Below are positions 1-8,601 of a stretch of 64,000 nucleotides of DNA, piece after piece. The notes under the pieces were generated by a model. It was not told where the DNA came from and searched no databases. It worked only from the letters and a program-made list of their open reading frames with translations. Every line of letters begins with the position of its first letter. Within the stretch, counting starts at the first letter, position 1. Origin of the DNA: Dyadobacter arcticus (GTDB lineage: Bacteria; Bacteroidota; Bacteroidia; Cytophagales; Spirosomataceae); NCBI RefSeq assembly GCF_011762185.1, contig NZ_JAASQJ010000007.1, positions 62,001 through 126,000 on the forward strand. The letters run 5' to 3'. Made by a program: the position numbers and the translations under genes.

Positions 1-259
1 TGAGCCTGAAATCAGTGTCTAGCATTGTGGAAAACAGCCGGTCATCCCAATGGTTGCGGATACTGCATGCAATTGTCAATTCAAACTCTTCGCCTACAGT
101 CACAGAAGGGTTATTTGTGGTCAGAGTGAATAAAACGGGATCAATGTCCGCGTCTTCCGCAACCAGACCGGCACGGGCATGTTGCTGACTTAGCAATAAA
201 AACAATGCAAGCATGTGCGAAATGCAGGAAATCTTTTTCCTGATACTTTTAGGGTTCAT
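1..259 (-). CDS. Exported protein, N-terminal part only
   Basis: The frame opens with an ATG at 257-259 and stays open to the window edge, so only the first 86 residues are visible. Residues 1-30 form a signal peptide: a basic start (MNPKSIRKK), a hydrophobic core (MLALFLLL, 16-23) and a likely signal peptidase I site after ARA (28-30). The mature part begins with acidic residues followed by a strand-like stretch (VTVGEEFELTIA, 53-64), which resembles the first strands of an immunoglobulin-like surface domain. I cannot name the family; an envelope or secreted location is the only supported inference. Confidence 0.7.
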   Translation of the reverse strand, partial: MNPKSIRKKISCISHMLALFLLLSQQHARAGLVAEDADIDPVLFTLTTNNPSVTVGEEFELTIACSIRNHWDDRLFSTMLDTDFRL

Positions 260-321
260 AATAAAATATTTAAATGAAACGCCGTAAAAGTAGTTTATCA
301 GTTTTTGTAATAATCGTAATC

Positions 322-355
322 AATCACCTCAAAATCTGACGTAAAATCACCTCAA
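322..355. promoter_or_regulatory. Direct repeat upstream of LuxR-type gene
   Basis: The 11-mer AATCACCTCAA occurs at 322-332 and again at 345-355, a spacing of 23 bp or about two helical turns. It lies in the AT-rich gap between the divergent exported-protein gene (start 259) and the HTH gene (start 506). Exact direct repeats spaced by about two turns often mark binding sites for a dimeric regulator. No TAnnTTTG element is visible in this gap, so the promoter itself is not located. Confidence 0.35.
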
Positions 356-505
356 TTTTTGATGTATTTGTATTTCATTTTATACATTTACCTTTATTAC
401 AAAGATGAGCTACTATTTAATAAGCAGCACTTATTATTCTATTATTTATACTTATAATTTGTCATTTTGAAGCCTCTTTCAGCACGCTATACATTCCCAT
501 TAATT

Positions 506-796
506 ATGAAGCTCCGCCCTTCAAACAATTCTCCTTTAGCCGATCCCGAATATTTCAAAATCAACAAGCTATTATTTAAGCTTACCTGTAGGGAATGGGA
601 TGTTGTTATGTTGCTCTGCGAAGGGTTAACAAGTCCGGAGATTGGCCTTCTTCTTTTTGTGGAGGCCAGAAGCATAGACAATTACAGAACACGTATCAGT
701 AAAAAGCTTAAACTGAGAGGAAGAAATACGCTATTTCGGTTTTGCTTCTTTCACCAGGTACATTTAAGAAAATTCTATAAGTTGGTACGCGCCTGA
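506..796 (+). CDS. Small LuxR-type (GerE) HTH protein
   Basis: Residues 26-80 match the LuxR/GerE DNA-binding domain: LTCREWDVV is the LTxREx(V/I)L entry, EGLTSPEIG is the first helix and turn, SIDNYRTRISKKL is the recognition helix region. At about 96 residues the protein is only the output domain, with no receiver, PAS or autoinducer-binding part. The ATG at 506 is preferred; a TTG at 467 would add 13 residues with no domain content. It precedes a membrane glycosyltransferase-like gene on the same strand by 48 bp and may regulate or simply neighbour it. DNA binding is inferred from the fold. Confidence 0.75.
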   Translation: MKLRPSNNSPLADPEYFKINKLLFKLTCREWDVVMLLCEGLTSPEIGLLLFVEARSIDNYRTRISKKLKLRGRNTLFRFCFFHQVHLRKFYKLVRA

Positions 797-844
797 TATC
801 AAATTGATAAAATTGACTTTTTGCACACACTTAAACCCTCAAAA

Positions 845-2320
845 ATGACCATTAGAAAATTAAGATTTGCGAGTATCACCTATTTACTACTACCCAATTT
901 CATTTTCTTTTATAGCTGGACACAGTTTCCAATTAATATTGCAGGCATTCTTTTACTAACCTATTTGTTAAGAGAGGACTTTAAAGACACAAGTTTTTGC
1001 AAAACAGATCAGCTCGGTCTGGGTGACCTGATAGTATTGGCAACCACCGGTATCATCCTGGCACTCATTTCAGGAACAGCAGGTCTTTGTTATCAAACAG
1101 CTGATTATTGGTGCCATAACGCCAAATTTCATGAGTTGTTCTCCCAGGAGTGGCCAATTCGGATCCCTGCTGCCGGGCCTGTTGTATCCTATTATTACGG
1201 TTATTACCTCGTACCAGCGCTATACTTTAAAATTGTCGGCGGCATCAGTGAAACATTCATTTTCCTGTGGACCGCTGCAGGTCTTTCCCTGGGTATTGCA
1301 TGGCTCTACCTGGTATTGAAGAGAAAAATCTGGTTTGTACTGCCCGTTATATGCGTTGGAGATTTGCCCCGTTTAATAAATAATTTGTTCCAAAAATTGT
1401 CCATCAGACTCTATGAATATGCTGACTTCGGCATCGAACATTGGTCGGCGTTTGAAAATTTATTCTGGGTGCCTAATCAGGTAATTCCATCCCTGATCAC
1501 AGCCGGAATGCTTACGTATATTATAAAAAATCGATTAAAGTTAAACTTGATTATTTTTCCATTATCCTTGACTTTTTGGTGGGCAATATTTCCAGCATTT
1601 ACGTGCAGTGTACTAGTTGGGGTTTTATTATTCAAAGAATTGATCAGTAATCCAACTCAAATAAAATGGAATTCTATTATTAAAAACATAACGCTACCTG
1701 GTATGATCGTTGTTAGTATTTTAATATTCTTTTTATCTCATCAATCAACACCAATATCAGGACTAATATGGAATTTCAGAACTAATTATCAAGATTTGAT
1801 TTCCGAATATTTGTCGAACATATTACTGAATGTAGTTATCATTTCAATTGCATATATCTGTTTGAACAAGAGCACCTTAAATGTATTAAATCCTTTTCCA
1901 CTGGTAATCTCATTATTGTTAGCCATCATTCTGCCCAGTTATAGAATTGGGAAAGTAAATGATTTTCTTTTTAGGGGAATGATACCACTTTTAATTATAA
2001 TGGGACTTTATATATATTATCCTTTGACATTACTTACGTTTCGAAAAACCTGGCATATTCTTCGTCATTCTTATTTCACCTTATTTATCATATTAACATT
2101 ATCGGCGGGCAGTTTAATTGCAATCGGGCGGATATGGAGAGCAGCGACCAACAATTTGTTGGTTTCATATGTGCGTGACGACGCACCGAGATTCTCTCCG
2201 ATTCCCTACGATGCCTATGACAATGTTTACGAAGTTTTGAGAGACCGGTGGTCTCAACAGGAAGCCAACCAATATTTGGGAAAGGCCGACTCCCTTTACG
2301 AGAAGTATATTGCTCCTTAA
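845..2320 (+). CDS. Polytopic membrane protein, GT-C glycosyltransferase-like
   Basis: This 491-residue protein has about ten hydrophobic spans separated by short loops and ends in a soluble tail of about 55 residues. The first large loop carries an acidic/aromatic motif (YQTADYWCHNAKFHELF, around residues 82-98), followed by GPVVSYYYGYY. An acidic residue in the first extracytoplasmic loop is typical of GT-C enzymes that use lipid-linked sugars, so a glycosyltransferase role is plausible but unproven. The start is ATG 845; an upstream TTG at 821 is less likely. Positions 1500-2100 are clearly more AT-rich than the flanking genes, a possible sign of recent transfer. Confidence 0.6.
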   Translation: MTIRKLRFASITYLLLPNFIFFYSWTQFPINIAGILLLTYLLREDFKDTSFCKTDQLGLGDLIVLATTGIILALISGTAGLCYQTADYWCHNAKFHELFSQEWPIRIPAAGPVVSYYYGYYLVPALYFKIVGGISETFIFLWTAAGLSLGIAWLYLVLKRKIWFVLPVICVGDLPRLINNLFQKLSIRLYEYADFGIEHWSAFENLFWVPNQVIPSLITAGMLTYIIKNRLKLNLIIFPLSLTFWWAIFPAFTCSVLVGVLLFKELISNPTQIKWNSIIKNITLPGMIVVSILIFFLSHQSTPISGLIWNFRTNYQDLISEYLSNILLNVVIISIAYICLNKSTLNVLNPFPLVISLLLAIILPSYRIGKVNDFLFRGMIPLLIIMGLYIYYPLTLLTFRKTWHILRHSYFTLFIILTLSAGSLIAIGRIWRAATNNLLVSYVRDDAPRFSPIPYDAYDNVYEVLRDRWSQQEANQYLGKADSLYEKYIAP

Positions 2321-2333
2321 ATGTGTATAACTT

Positions 2334-4334
2334 TTATTTCTTTAAGATTTTCCGGCTCACTACCGAACCATCTGTTTTGGTTAAAGACAAGATATAGGCG
2401 CCTGATGGAAGGGACGCGACATCGATGCTGTAATTTCTTTCCGCTTCTAAAATGCCCGTTTGCAGTCTTTGACCCATTATATTTTGCAATTTCAATGTTC
2501 CCGAAGCCGCAGTTTTGAAATCAATTTTTACTTCGTCGAGCACTGGATTTGGATAAACATTCCAGAAAAGCTCTTGGCCATTTGGGTTCGTGGCAAGTAA
2601 TGGTGCTGTTTTAATCGTGACGGTTTGGGCGTTGGATTGTGAAGCAGCACTGAATGCCTGAATGCGATAAATATAAGTGGCATCCGGGGAGATGTCCTTG
2701 TCTTCATAACTCAACGTTTTGTTGTCAAATGTCTTTACTGGCTTAAAGTCAGGATCTGCCCCTGCTTTTCTTTCCAACACATAGCTTTCCGCACCTGTCG
2801 ATTCCCATGAAACCACCACAGTAGCCATCTCCGATTCCTTTGCTTCTAATGTTTTGAAAATCAACAAGTCTGCAATTGCTACTTCCTGAAACGAAAAAGC
2901 CGCAAGGCCGCGGGCATTCTTCAAAAATGGCCCGTAATAAATCCTGACCTTCTCACCTTTATAGGCGGGCAAGTAATTGAGCTTTTTAGCAGATGAACTT
3001 GCAGCCAGCTTCAAGGTAACGCGATTACCCTGTGCTTCGCCAGAAGAAATGCCTGCTGGCTTAGATTCATCCCCATCGAAAAAGAACTGTTCTTTCAAAC
3101 TTTTAAGAAATTTCGTCCCATTTACGTCTTCGACCAGTGTGTCTTTCGGCCAAACCAAATTCTGGCCTTTTTCAAAAAGAAGCGTTATTTCATCTTTTTT
3201 ATCGGTGGCATAAAATACTTTCTGAATATCCGGACAAGCTACATTGCTGGTGTCTGTTGAACGGTAAAACATCGGATCCAGAAAACGAAAAAACCGGTGA
3301 GCCAGCTCCTCATATCCTGGACGGTCATAATGGATGCCATCGAATCCAGGTAACCCGGATGCACTGAAATGTTCTGTTTTAGGATACACATATTTGGTTT
3401 TTCTCTGGAATTCACGGATTGTGCCGGCCCCATAGAAATCGGTGAATAGAACAGGTATCTGAACAACAACGAATTTCTCAACTTGTGGATAATCCATTTG
3501 CCAGTATTTGAACAGCTTATCATATTCTTGACCATAATTTGAAATGTTCTCGATGGCTTCCTGCTCCCCCTGGTACCAGAAAAATGCTTTAATCCTTTTC
3601 GGTTTGGCGACCCGTATTCTGCTGTATAACAGGCCATAAAGTGTTGGTGAACCTGGATCTTTTGCATCCCGGTTATTGTGAGCTGTAATAAAGGAACCAG
3701 ACAAGGCGCCATTGATGACGCACGTAGGAATTCCATAATTATCCAAAATACTTTTTTGCAATTCTGTTCCCCAGGCACCTGCATATGGCCACGACCAGGA
3801 AGACTGGATCCAAAGCGTATCACCTGGCAAAACAGCCGGGTTGTTATCCGGGATCCGGGCGATGGTACGCGCATATTTGCTACCCCAGGCGCCAAAATGA
3901 ATGGCAGAAGCATTGGATTGCCCGCTAATAACATAAAAGTCTCCGGCAACAATTTCCGTTCTTTTAACAATTAGCACGGAATCGGTGAGCTTGCAGGCAT
4001 AGATTTCGAAATCATAATCAGCCATTTCGGCTGTTATCTTCGGTTTCATATCAAAGGTCGTTGACGTTTTTCCTGCATACGCCAATACGGATTTATTGTA
4101 GTCGACCCGCTCCTTATTCCTATATGTTACAACCGAAAAGTGATCAAAACCTGCAATCTCGATCACGCCTGAGATAGGGACCTCTGCTTTGTTATCGTCC
4201 TCACGTGCATACAACTGATTATCCTTTGGCAAGTTGCTGAAAACCACTGAGTAAAACCGTTGTCCACAAACCTCAGTTGTCAGGCCGGACAAGATAATTA
4301 GCAATAGAAGAACATTCTTACTGGTAAAATTCAT
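2334..4334 (-). CDS. T9SS-exported SGNH/sialate O-acetylesterase-like hydrolase
   Basis: A signal peptide (residues 1-25, ending VCGQ) precedes an SGNH-type esterase domain of the sialate O-acetylesterase (SASA) family. GDFYVISGQSNAS places the nucleophile at Ser140; FFWYQGEQEA (251-260) is the conserved block; DGIHYDRPGY supplies Asp332 and His335. A fibronectin type III-like segment follows at about 490-575. The last 80 residues are a Por secretion (T9SS type A) sorting domain, with NVYPNPVLDEV and the closing strand before SRKILKK. It probably deacetylates acetylated glycans at the cell surface or outside. It converges with the membrane protein at 845-2320, with 13 bp between them. Confidence 0.85.
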   Translation of the reverse strand: MNFTSKNVLLLLIILSGLTTEVCGQRFYSVVFSNLPKDNQLYAREDDNKAEVPISGVIEIAGFDHFSVVTYRNKERVDYNKSVLAYAGKTSTTFDMKPKITAEMADYDFEIYACKLTDSVLIVKRTEIVAGDFYVISGQSNASAIHFGAWGSKYARTIARIPDNNPAVLPGDTLWIQSSWSWPYAGAWGTELQKSILDNYGIPTCVINGALSGSFITAHNNRDAKDPGSPTLYGLLYSRIRVAKPKRIKAFFWYQGEQEAIENISNYGQEYDKLFKYWQMDYPQVEKFVVVQIPVLFTDFYGAGTIREFQRKTKYVYPKTEHFSASGLPGFDGIHYDRPGYEELAHRFFRFLDPMFYRSTDTSNVACPDIQKVFYATDKKDEITLLFEKGQNLVWPKDTLVEDVNGTKFLKSLKEQFFFDGDESKPAGISSGEAQGNRVTLKLAASSSAKKLNYLPAYKGEKVRIYYGPFLKNARGLAAFSFQEVAIADLLIFKTLEAKESEMATVVVSWESTGAESYVLERKAGADPDFKPVKTFDNKTLSYEDKDISPDATYIYRIQAFSAASQSNAQTVTIKTAPLLATNPNGQELFWNVYPNPVLDEVKIDFKTAASGTLKLQNIMGQRLQTGILEAERNYSIDVASLPSGAYILSLTKTDGSVVSRKILKK

Positions 4335-4407
4335 TTCATTCCAAAATGATTTTGTGACTAACTATAACCCGTAAACTGAACAGCGTACAATCAACTCTAT
4401 AAATATA

Positions 4408-5640
4408 TTAGTATTCTTTTGCATTTCCGGCTAACTCCACTTTGCTGCGGAATTCGCAAAGAGACCATTGATGGTCAAACATTGCCAGGAACCACAGACC
4501 CATTATCAATGGCAAGGAATATTTGTCCCACGATAATTGCGCCTTACCCAGCAGCAGGATATTGAGTACCACCATCCAGCTTGCCAAATTAAATGTGGGT
4601 GCAATAAACCTCATTAAGGTAATCATCATCAATATCCCAAACAATACTTGTTTGATAAATCCGGTAATGCCAATGGTCATCAATATTTGATCGACATATC
4701 CCAAAAATGGCCAGGTAAAATAGGGATTATGCGCTTGTTTTGCGGGGAAAAACACCACCAAAAAGCCCACCAGCGCCAGTAATGCAAAAAACCATTTAGG
4801 ATATCTTTCGGGGTAACTGACCAGATAATGCCAATTTTTTGTGAGTAGGATCTCAGGAATGACATAATAAACCGCGACTACAACGGAAGAATAAAGAAGA
4901 TACCCGAAGTTATATTGTACCAGTTTATCAGAATCATAATGCTGTTCTGCCATCACAGAAGCCGGTGCTGGACCATGCCAAAGGAGTATCCAAGGAACGA
5001 TACTTAATACCCCGAATATATAATACAGCCAGGTACGCTCAGCAAAAATCCAGGTAACAAAAGACTTAATGCTGTTTGATTTTTTTAAAATTTCCAGGAT
5101 TTCAAATGCCGCCACTGCAGCCGGAAAAGCCAGCATGTATTGTCGGCAGCATACAGCGGCTATGAATAGAATCAGGCTTAGCCCATGTGCTTTTCTCACA
5201 TAGGCGATTAGGGCTGCAAGCGTAAAAAACATTGCAAAAATGTCGGTGTAGTAATAAATACTTACCAAATAGTAATTCGGAAACGCCATTAATCCGGCCA
5301 GACAAAGCCAAAAACGTTTCGAACGGTCCGGACTGTTCCAGATAAAGAGCATCAGCAACGAAAAGCTGGTGATAAAAGTAAGCAACCTCAAATACTGAAT
5401 ATTTTCACCAAACAACCTCACCGCCCAGCCTCCAAGAATAAAAGGGACCGGCGTGTTCAGTTCATTATAGGATTTCAATAAATTAATAGAAGGCCAGGGC
5501 TCGGTCCCGAATAAAACCGCGGTGGGTAAGTAGTGAAACTCGTCTTGATAAAGGTCTACGGTAAAGCGATCTTTAACAATAAAAATGATAACAAATAATG
5601 CCAGTACAAACAGAGATGCATATAATTTTCTGCCGTGCAT
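4408..5640 (-). CDS. Polytopic membrane protein, ALG10-like GT-C fold
   Basis: The product has 410 residues and about ten membrane spans. The first loop contains YQDEFHYLPTA (around 31-41) followed by SYNELNTPVPF (57-67). An Asp-Glu...His motif then a TP motif in the first lumenal loop recalls the DIE2/ALG10 glucosyltransferases and other GT-C enzymes, which take sugars from polyprenyl-phosphate donors. I infer a lipid-linked glycosyltransferase without known substrate. It starts at ATG 5640, 24 bp downstream of murB on the same strand, so the two may be cotranscribed. Confidence 0.6.
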   Translation of the reverse strand: MHGRKLYASLFVLALFVIIFIVKDRFTVDLYQDEFHYLPTAVLFGTEPWPSINLLKSYNELNTPVPFILGGWAVRLFGENIQYLRLLTFITSFSLLMLFIWNSPDRSKRFWLCLAGLMAFPNYYLVSIYYYTDIFAMFFTLAALIAYVRKAHGLSLILFIAAVCCRQYMLAFPAAVAAFEILEILKKSNSIKSFVTWIFAERTWLYYIFGVLSIVPWILLWHGPAPASVMAEQHYDSDKLVQYNFGYLLYSSVVVAVYYVIPEILLTKNWHYLVSYPERYPKWFFALLALVGFLVVFFPAKQAHNPYFTWPFLGYVDQILMTIGITGFIKQVLFGILMMITLMRFIAPTFNLASWMVVLNILLLGKAQLSWDKYSLPLIMGLWFLAMFDHQWSLCEFRSKVELAGNAKEY

Positions 5641-5664
5641 AACCTTGATTTAACAAATTATTTT

Positions 5665-6681
5665 TTAAATAAAATTGACCTCCAAACCCAAACGAATCCC
5701 GAATTTGGCTTCAATGGAGTTCTGAACCTTCTCTGAAAGTTTTTTAATTTCATAACCTGTCGCACCACCATAATTTACCAGCACAAGTGCCTGCTTTTCA
5801 TGCACACCAATTGCACCATCGCGATATCCTTTCCAGCCAGCCTGCTCAATAAGCCAGCCGGCGGGTACTTTTATCTTATCATTGGGGGCAGGATAGCCTG
5901 GCATTTCCGGAAAAGTTTGTTTGAGCATATTATATTGTCCAACAAGAATTTCAGGATTTTTAAAAAAGCTCCCAGCATTTCCGATCAACGCAGGATCCGG
6001 CAGCTTGCTTTTTCTTATTTTCACAATTGCCTCGCTGACATCCCTTATTGACGGTTTGCTGACATTCATTTCGAGCAAAGTTTTCTGCACATCGCCATAT
6101 GCTACATTTAAAACCGGATTTTTATTTAAAATGAATGTTGCTCCTGTGATCACATACTGGTCTTTTATCTCATTCTTGAATATACTTTCCCGATACCCAA
6201 AATGGCATTCCTCTTTTGAAAATATCCTTTTTTCACCATTACTAATTCTGACCGCCTCCACAGATTCGAGCACATCTTTGATTTCCACACCATAGGCACC
6301 AATATTCTGCATCGGCGCCGCCCCGACGGTACCGGGGATCAGGGAAAGATTTTCGACACCGCCGTAATGGTGGTCAACGCAATAGATGACCAGCTCGTGC
6401 CATACTTCACCACCTCCCACTTTCAGCCACACGAACGAATCATCTTCCTTAACCGTAAAAATTCCTTTGATATTTGGATGAATGACCAATGCCTGAATAT
6501 CTCGGGTAAATAACACATTACTTCCACCACCAAGTATAAATTTTCCTGTATTGCGCCATTCGGGATCCAGCAGAATCTTTGTCAATTCTTCTGCCGATTG
6601 TACTTCCACAAAGTACTGTGCGATCGCTTCAAGTCCGAAAGTATTATAGTCACGAAGCGAGAAATTCGTTTGAATTTGCAT
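5665..6681 (-). CDS. murB: UDP-N-acetylmuramate dehydrogenase MurB
   Basis: MurB reduces UDP-GlcNAc-enolpyruvate to UDP-MurNAc with NADPH and FAD, the second committed step of peptidoglycan synthesis, in the cytoplasm. The FAD-binding part shows GGGSNVLFTRD (51-61) and the long IPGTVGAAPMQNIGAYG block (115-131). Catalytic residues are visible as Arg164 (GYRES), Ser238 (GNAGSFFKNP) and Glu334 four residues before the C-terminus. The length (338) and the Tyr-containing insert match the E. coli type I enzyme. Start is ATG 6681; a minus-strand -7 element lies at 6722-6729. Confidence 0.96.
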   Translation of the reverse strand: MQIQTNFSLRDYNTFGLEAIAQYFVEVQSAEELTKILLDPEWRNTGKFILGGGSNVLFTRDIQALVIHPNIKGIFTVKEDDSFVWLKVGGGEVWHELVIYCVDHHYGGVENLSLIPGTVGAAPMQNIGAYGVEIKDVLESVEAVRISNGEKRIFSKEECHFGYRESIFKNEIKDQYVITGATFILNKNPVLNVAYGDVQKTLLEMNVSKPSIRDVSEAIVKIRKSKLPDPALIGNAGSFFKNPEILVGQYNMLKQTFPEMPGYPAPNDKIKVPAGWLIEQAGWKGYRDGAIGVHEKQALVLVNYGGATGYEIKKLSEKVQNSIEAKFGIRLGLEVNFI

Positions 6682-6721
6682 TGAAAGAATAGATATGGAC
6701 AGTAAAGTTAGGTATTACATT

Positions 6722-6729
6722 CAAAATTA
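6722..6729 (-). promoter_or_regulatory. -7 promoter element for murB
   Basis: The minus strand reads TAATTTTG, an exact match to the Bacteroidota -7 consensus TAnnTTTG, 41 bp upstream of the murB ATG. No clear -33 TTTG is seen at the expected distance, so confidence is moderate. Confidence 0.45.
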
Positions 6730-6792
6730 AGTGGTATGGTGATTCATCCATTTTTGATTAAGTTTGTAAGTTCAGTTAAAATTGTACGGGAT

Positions 6793-7359
6793 ATGAGGCT
6801 GAAAATGAAATTTTTATGGACACTGCAACTTGGTATTATTATCATTTCTGGATGTAGTAAAAAGTCTGTCGTGAGTTCTTCGAGTTCGGAATACCGGGAA
6901 GATCTCGCAGCCGTGCGTCCACGATACGATTATGTGGAGCCTTCCTTTGAGAAATCCGAAACCCCGACGGCCCCAAAAGCCAATAACATTCCTAAAACCA
7001 ACCCGGATAGGCCATTATATGTAAATAAAAAGCTGGAAACAGTTTTGGATACGCTGGCGAAACATAATAAGTCGATCAGGTTTATCAATGGTTTCAGGAT
7101 TCAGATTTATGTTGGGAATGTAAGACAGGAAGCCGATGGTGCCAAGTCTTACATTTATCAAGCTTTCCCGGATCTTAACCCTTATGTTTCCTATTCCCAA
7201 CCCACTTACCGCGTGAAGGTGGGAGATTTTATGTACAGAAGTGATGCGGAACAGTATCTGGAATTGATCCGCGAACAGTATTCGTCCGCTTTGATCTTGG
7301 CCGACCGCGTTGATATCAAGAGAAGTCTCATGCTTAATCCTTCCGCAGACAGCAACTGA
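6793..7359 (+). CDS. SPOR-domain lipoprotein
   Basis: The N-terminus has a basic start, a hydrophobic run and a lipobox (IIISGC), with the acylated Cys 21 residues from ATG 6793, so this is an outer-membrane or periplasmic lipoprotein. A low-complexity linker follows. The C-terminal 80 residues form a SPOR fold (RIQIYVGNVRQEADGAKSYI ... YRVKVGDFMYRSDAEQYL). SPOR domains bind denuded glycan strands at sites of cell division or wall turnover. Start candidates are 6736, 6793 and 6805; the later ones place a normal-length lipoprotein signal. It lies divergent from murB, consistent with a cell-wall setting. Confidence 0.8.
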   Translation: MRLKMKFLWTLQLGIIIISGCSKKSVVSSSSSEYREDLAAVRPRYDYVEPSFEKSETPTAPKANNIPKTNPDRPLYVNKKLETVLDTLAKHNKSIRFINGFRIQIYVGNVRQEADGAKSYIYQAFPDLNPYVSYSQPTYRVKVGDFMYRSDAEQYLELIREQYSSALILADRVDIKRSLMLNPSADSN

Positions 7360-7392
7360 TTGGGCCGTTTTCAATGATAAAATTTTAACTCC

Positions 7393-7406
7393 ATATATAT
7401 ATATAT
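7393..7406. repeat. (AT)7 dinucleotide tract before gmd
   Basis: Seven AT dinucleotides run without interruption from 7393 to 7406 and end 11 bp before the gmd start codon. The tract lies in the leader or promoter-proximal region, where slippage could change spacing or translation. This is a sequence observation; no functional evidence is available here. Confidence 0.6.
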
Positions 7407-7417
7407 TACAATCCATA

Positions 7418-8530
7418 ATGAAAAAAGCCCTAATTACCGGAATCACCGGACAGGATGGTTCTTATTTGGCCGAACTTCTTTTAAGCAAAGGATATGAAGT
7501 ACACGGTGTTAAGCGCCGCAGTTCACTGTTCAACACGCAGCGCATTGACCATATCTATGAAGATCCGCACGAAAAAAATGTGCGCTTTCACCTTTATTAT
7601 GGCGATTTGAGCGACTCGACTAATATTATCCGCATTGTTCAGGAAGTACAGCCTGATGAAATATATAACCTGGGTGCGATGTCGCACGTTCAGGTGAGTT
7701 TTGAAGAACCTGAATATACTGCCAATGTTGATGGAATCGGTACTTTAAGGGTTCTCGAAGCTGTAAGGCTTTTGGGCTTAACTAAAAAAACAAAAATCTA
7801 CCAGGCTTCGACTTCTGAGCTTTATGGACTAGTTCAGCAAGTTCCACAATCAGAAACAACGCCTTTTTATCCGCGTTCACCTTATGCCGTTGCCAAGCTG
7901 TATGGATATTGGATTACGGTGAATTACCGGGAAGCTTACGATATGTTCGCGGTGAATGGTATTCTTTTCAACCACGAGTCTCCGTTGAGAGGAGAAACTT
8001 TTGTAACGCGCAAAATAACGCGTGCGGTTGCAAGGATTGCATTGGGACTTCAGGACAAAGTATATCTTGGAAACCTGGACGCGCAACGCGACTGGGGGCA
8101 TGCGAAAGATTTCGTAGAGGCCATGTGGCTTATTTTACAACAGGAAGTAGCAGAGGATTTCGTAATTGCAACCGGTATCACCACCCGCATTCGTGATTTC
8201 GTGAGAATGGCGTTTGCCGAAGTGGGCATTGAGCTGGAATTTACAGGCGAGGGCGCCAGCGAAATTGCGAAGGTTGTAAAATGCTCAGATCCTGATTTTC
8301 AGATTGAGATAGGTAAAGAAGTAGTCGCGGTAGACCCAAGGTATTTCCGCCCGACTGAGGTGGAGCTTTTGATTGGAGATCCTACCAAATCGATGACCAA
8401 ACTGGGCTGGGTACCCAAATACGACCTGAAAGCATTGGTTAACGATATGGTTTCGGCCGACTTAACACTGTTCAAGAAAGACAGGTTACTGGAAAGCAGC
8501 GGGCACCGTGTGCCAAATTATTACGAATAG
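7418..8530 (+). CDS. gmd: GDP-mannose 4,6-dehydratase
   Basis: The enzyme converts GDP-D-mannose to GDP-4-keto-6-deoxymannose, precursor of GDP-fucose, rhamnose or perosamine for surface polysaccharide. It is an extended SDR: the NADP site is GITGQDGS (8-15) and the catalytic set is Thr132-Ser133-Glu134 with Tyr156 and Lys160 (YAVAK). NHESPLRGETFVTRKITRA is the family signature downstream. Length 370 is typical. The frame is open further upstream to 7310, but only ATG 7418 gives the canonical MKKALITGITGQDG start. It stands alone, without fcl or other nucleotide-sugar genes next to it. Confidence 0.96.
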   Translation: MKKALITGITGQDGSYLAELLLSKGYEVHGVKRRSSLFNTQRIDHIYEDPHEKNVRFHLYYGDLSDSTNIIRIVQEVQPDEIYNLGAMSHVQVSFEEPEYTANVDGIGTLRVLEAVRLLGLTKKTKIYQASTSELYGLVQQVPQSETTPFYPRSPYAVAKLYGYWITVNYREAYDMFAVNGILFNHESPLRGETFVTRKITRAVARIALGLQDKVYLGNLDAQRDWGHAKDFVEAMWLILQQEVAEDFVIATGITTRIRDFVRMAFAEVGIELEFTGEGASEIAKVVKCSDPDFQIEIGKEVVAVDPRYFRPTEVELLIGDPTKSMTKLGWVPKYDLKALVNDMVSADLTLFKKDRLLESSGHRVPNYYE

Positions 8531-8546
8531 GACTTTCTTTATTAAT

Positions 8547-8588
8547 AAAAAAATAACCCCGCTGAAATTTCAGCGGGGTTATTTTTTT
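8547..8588. terminator. Bidirectional terminator, gmd / thioredoxin gene
   Basis: A perfect inverted repeat (arms AATAACCCCGCTGAAA and its complement, centre 8567/8568) is flanked by A runs on the left and T runs on the right. It sits between the convergent gmd and thioredoxin genes and can stop transcription from both sides. Confidence 0.9.
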
Positions 8589-8601
8589 GTATGGTTAAAA
8601 C

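Noticed and set aside
3239..3970. Second minus-strand frame of 243 codons within the esterase gene
   Set aside because: The esterase frame has complete SGNH motifs across the same bases; the alternative frame has none.
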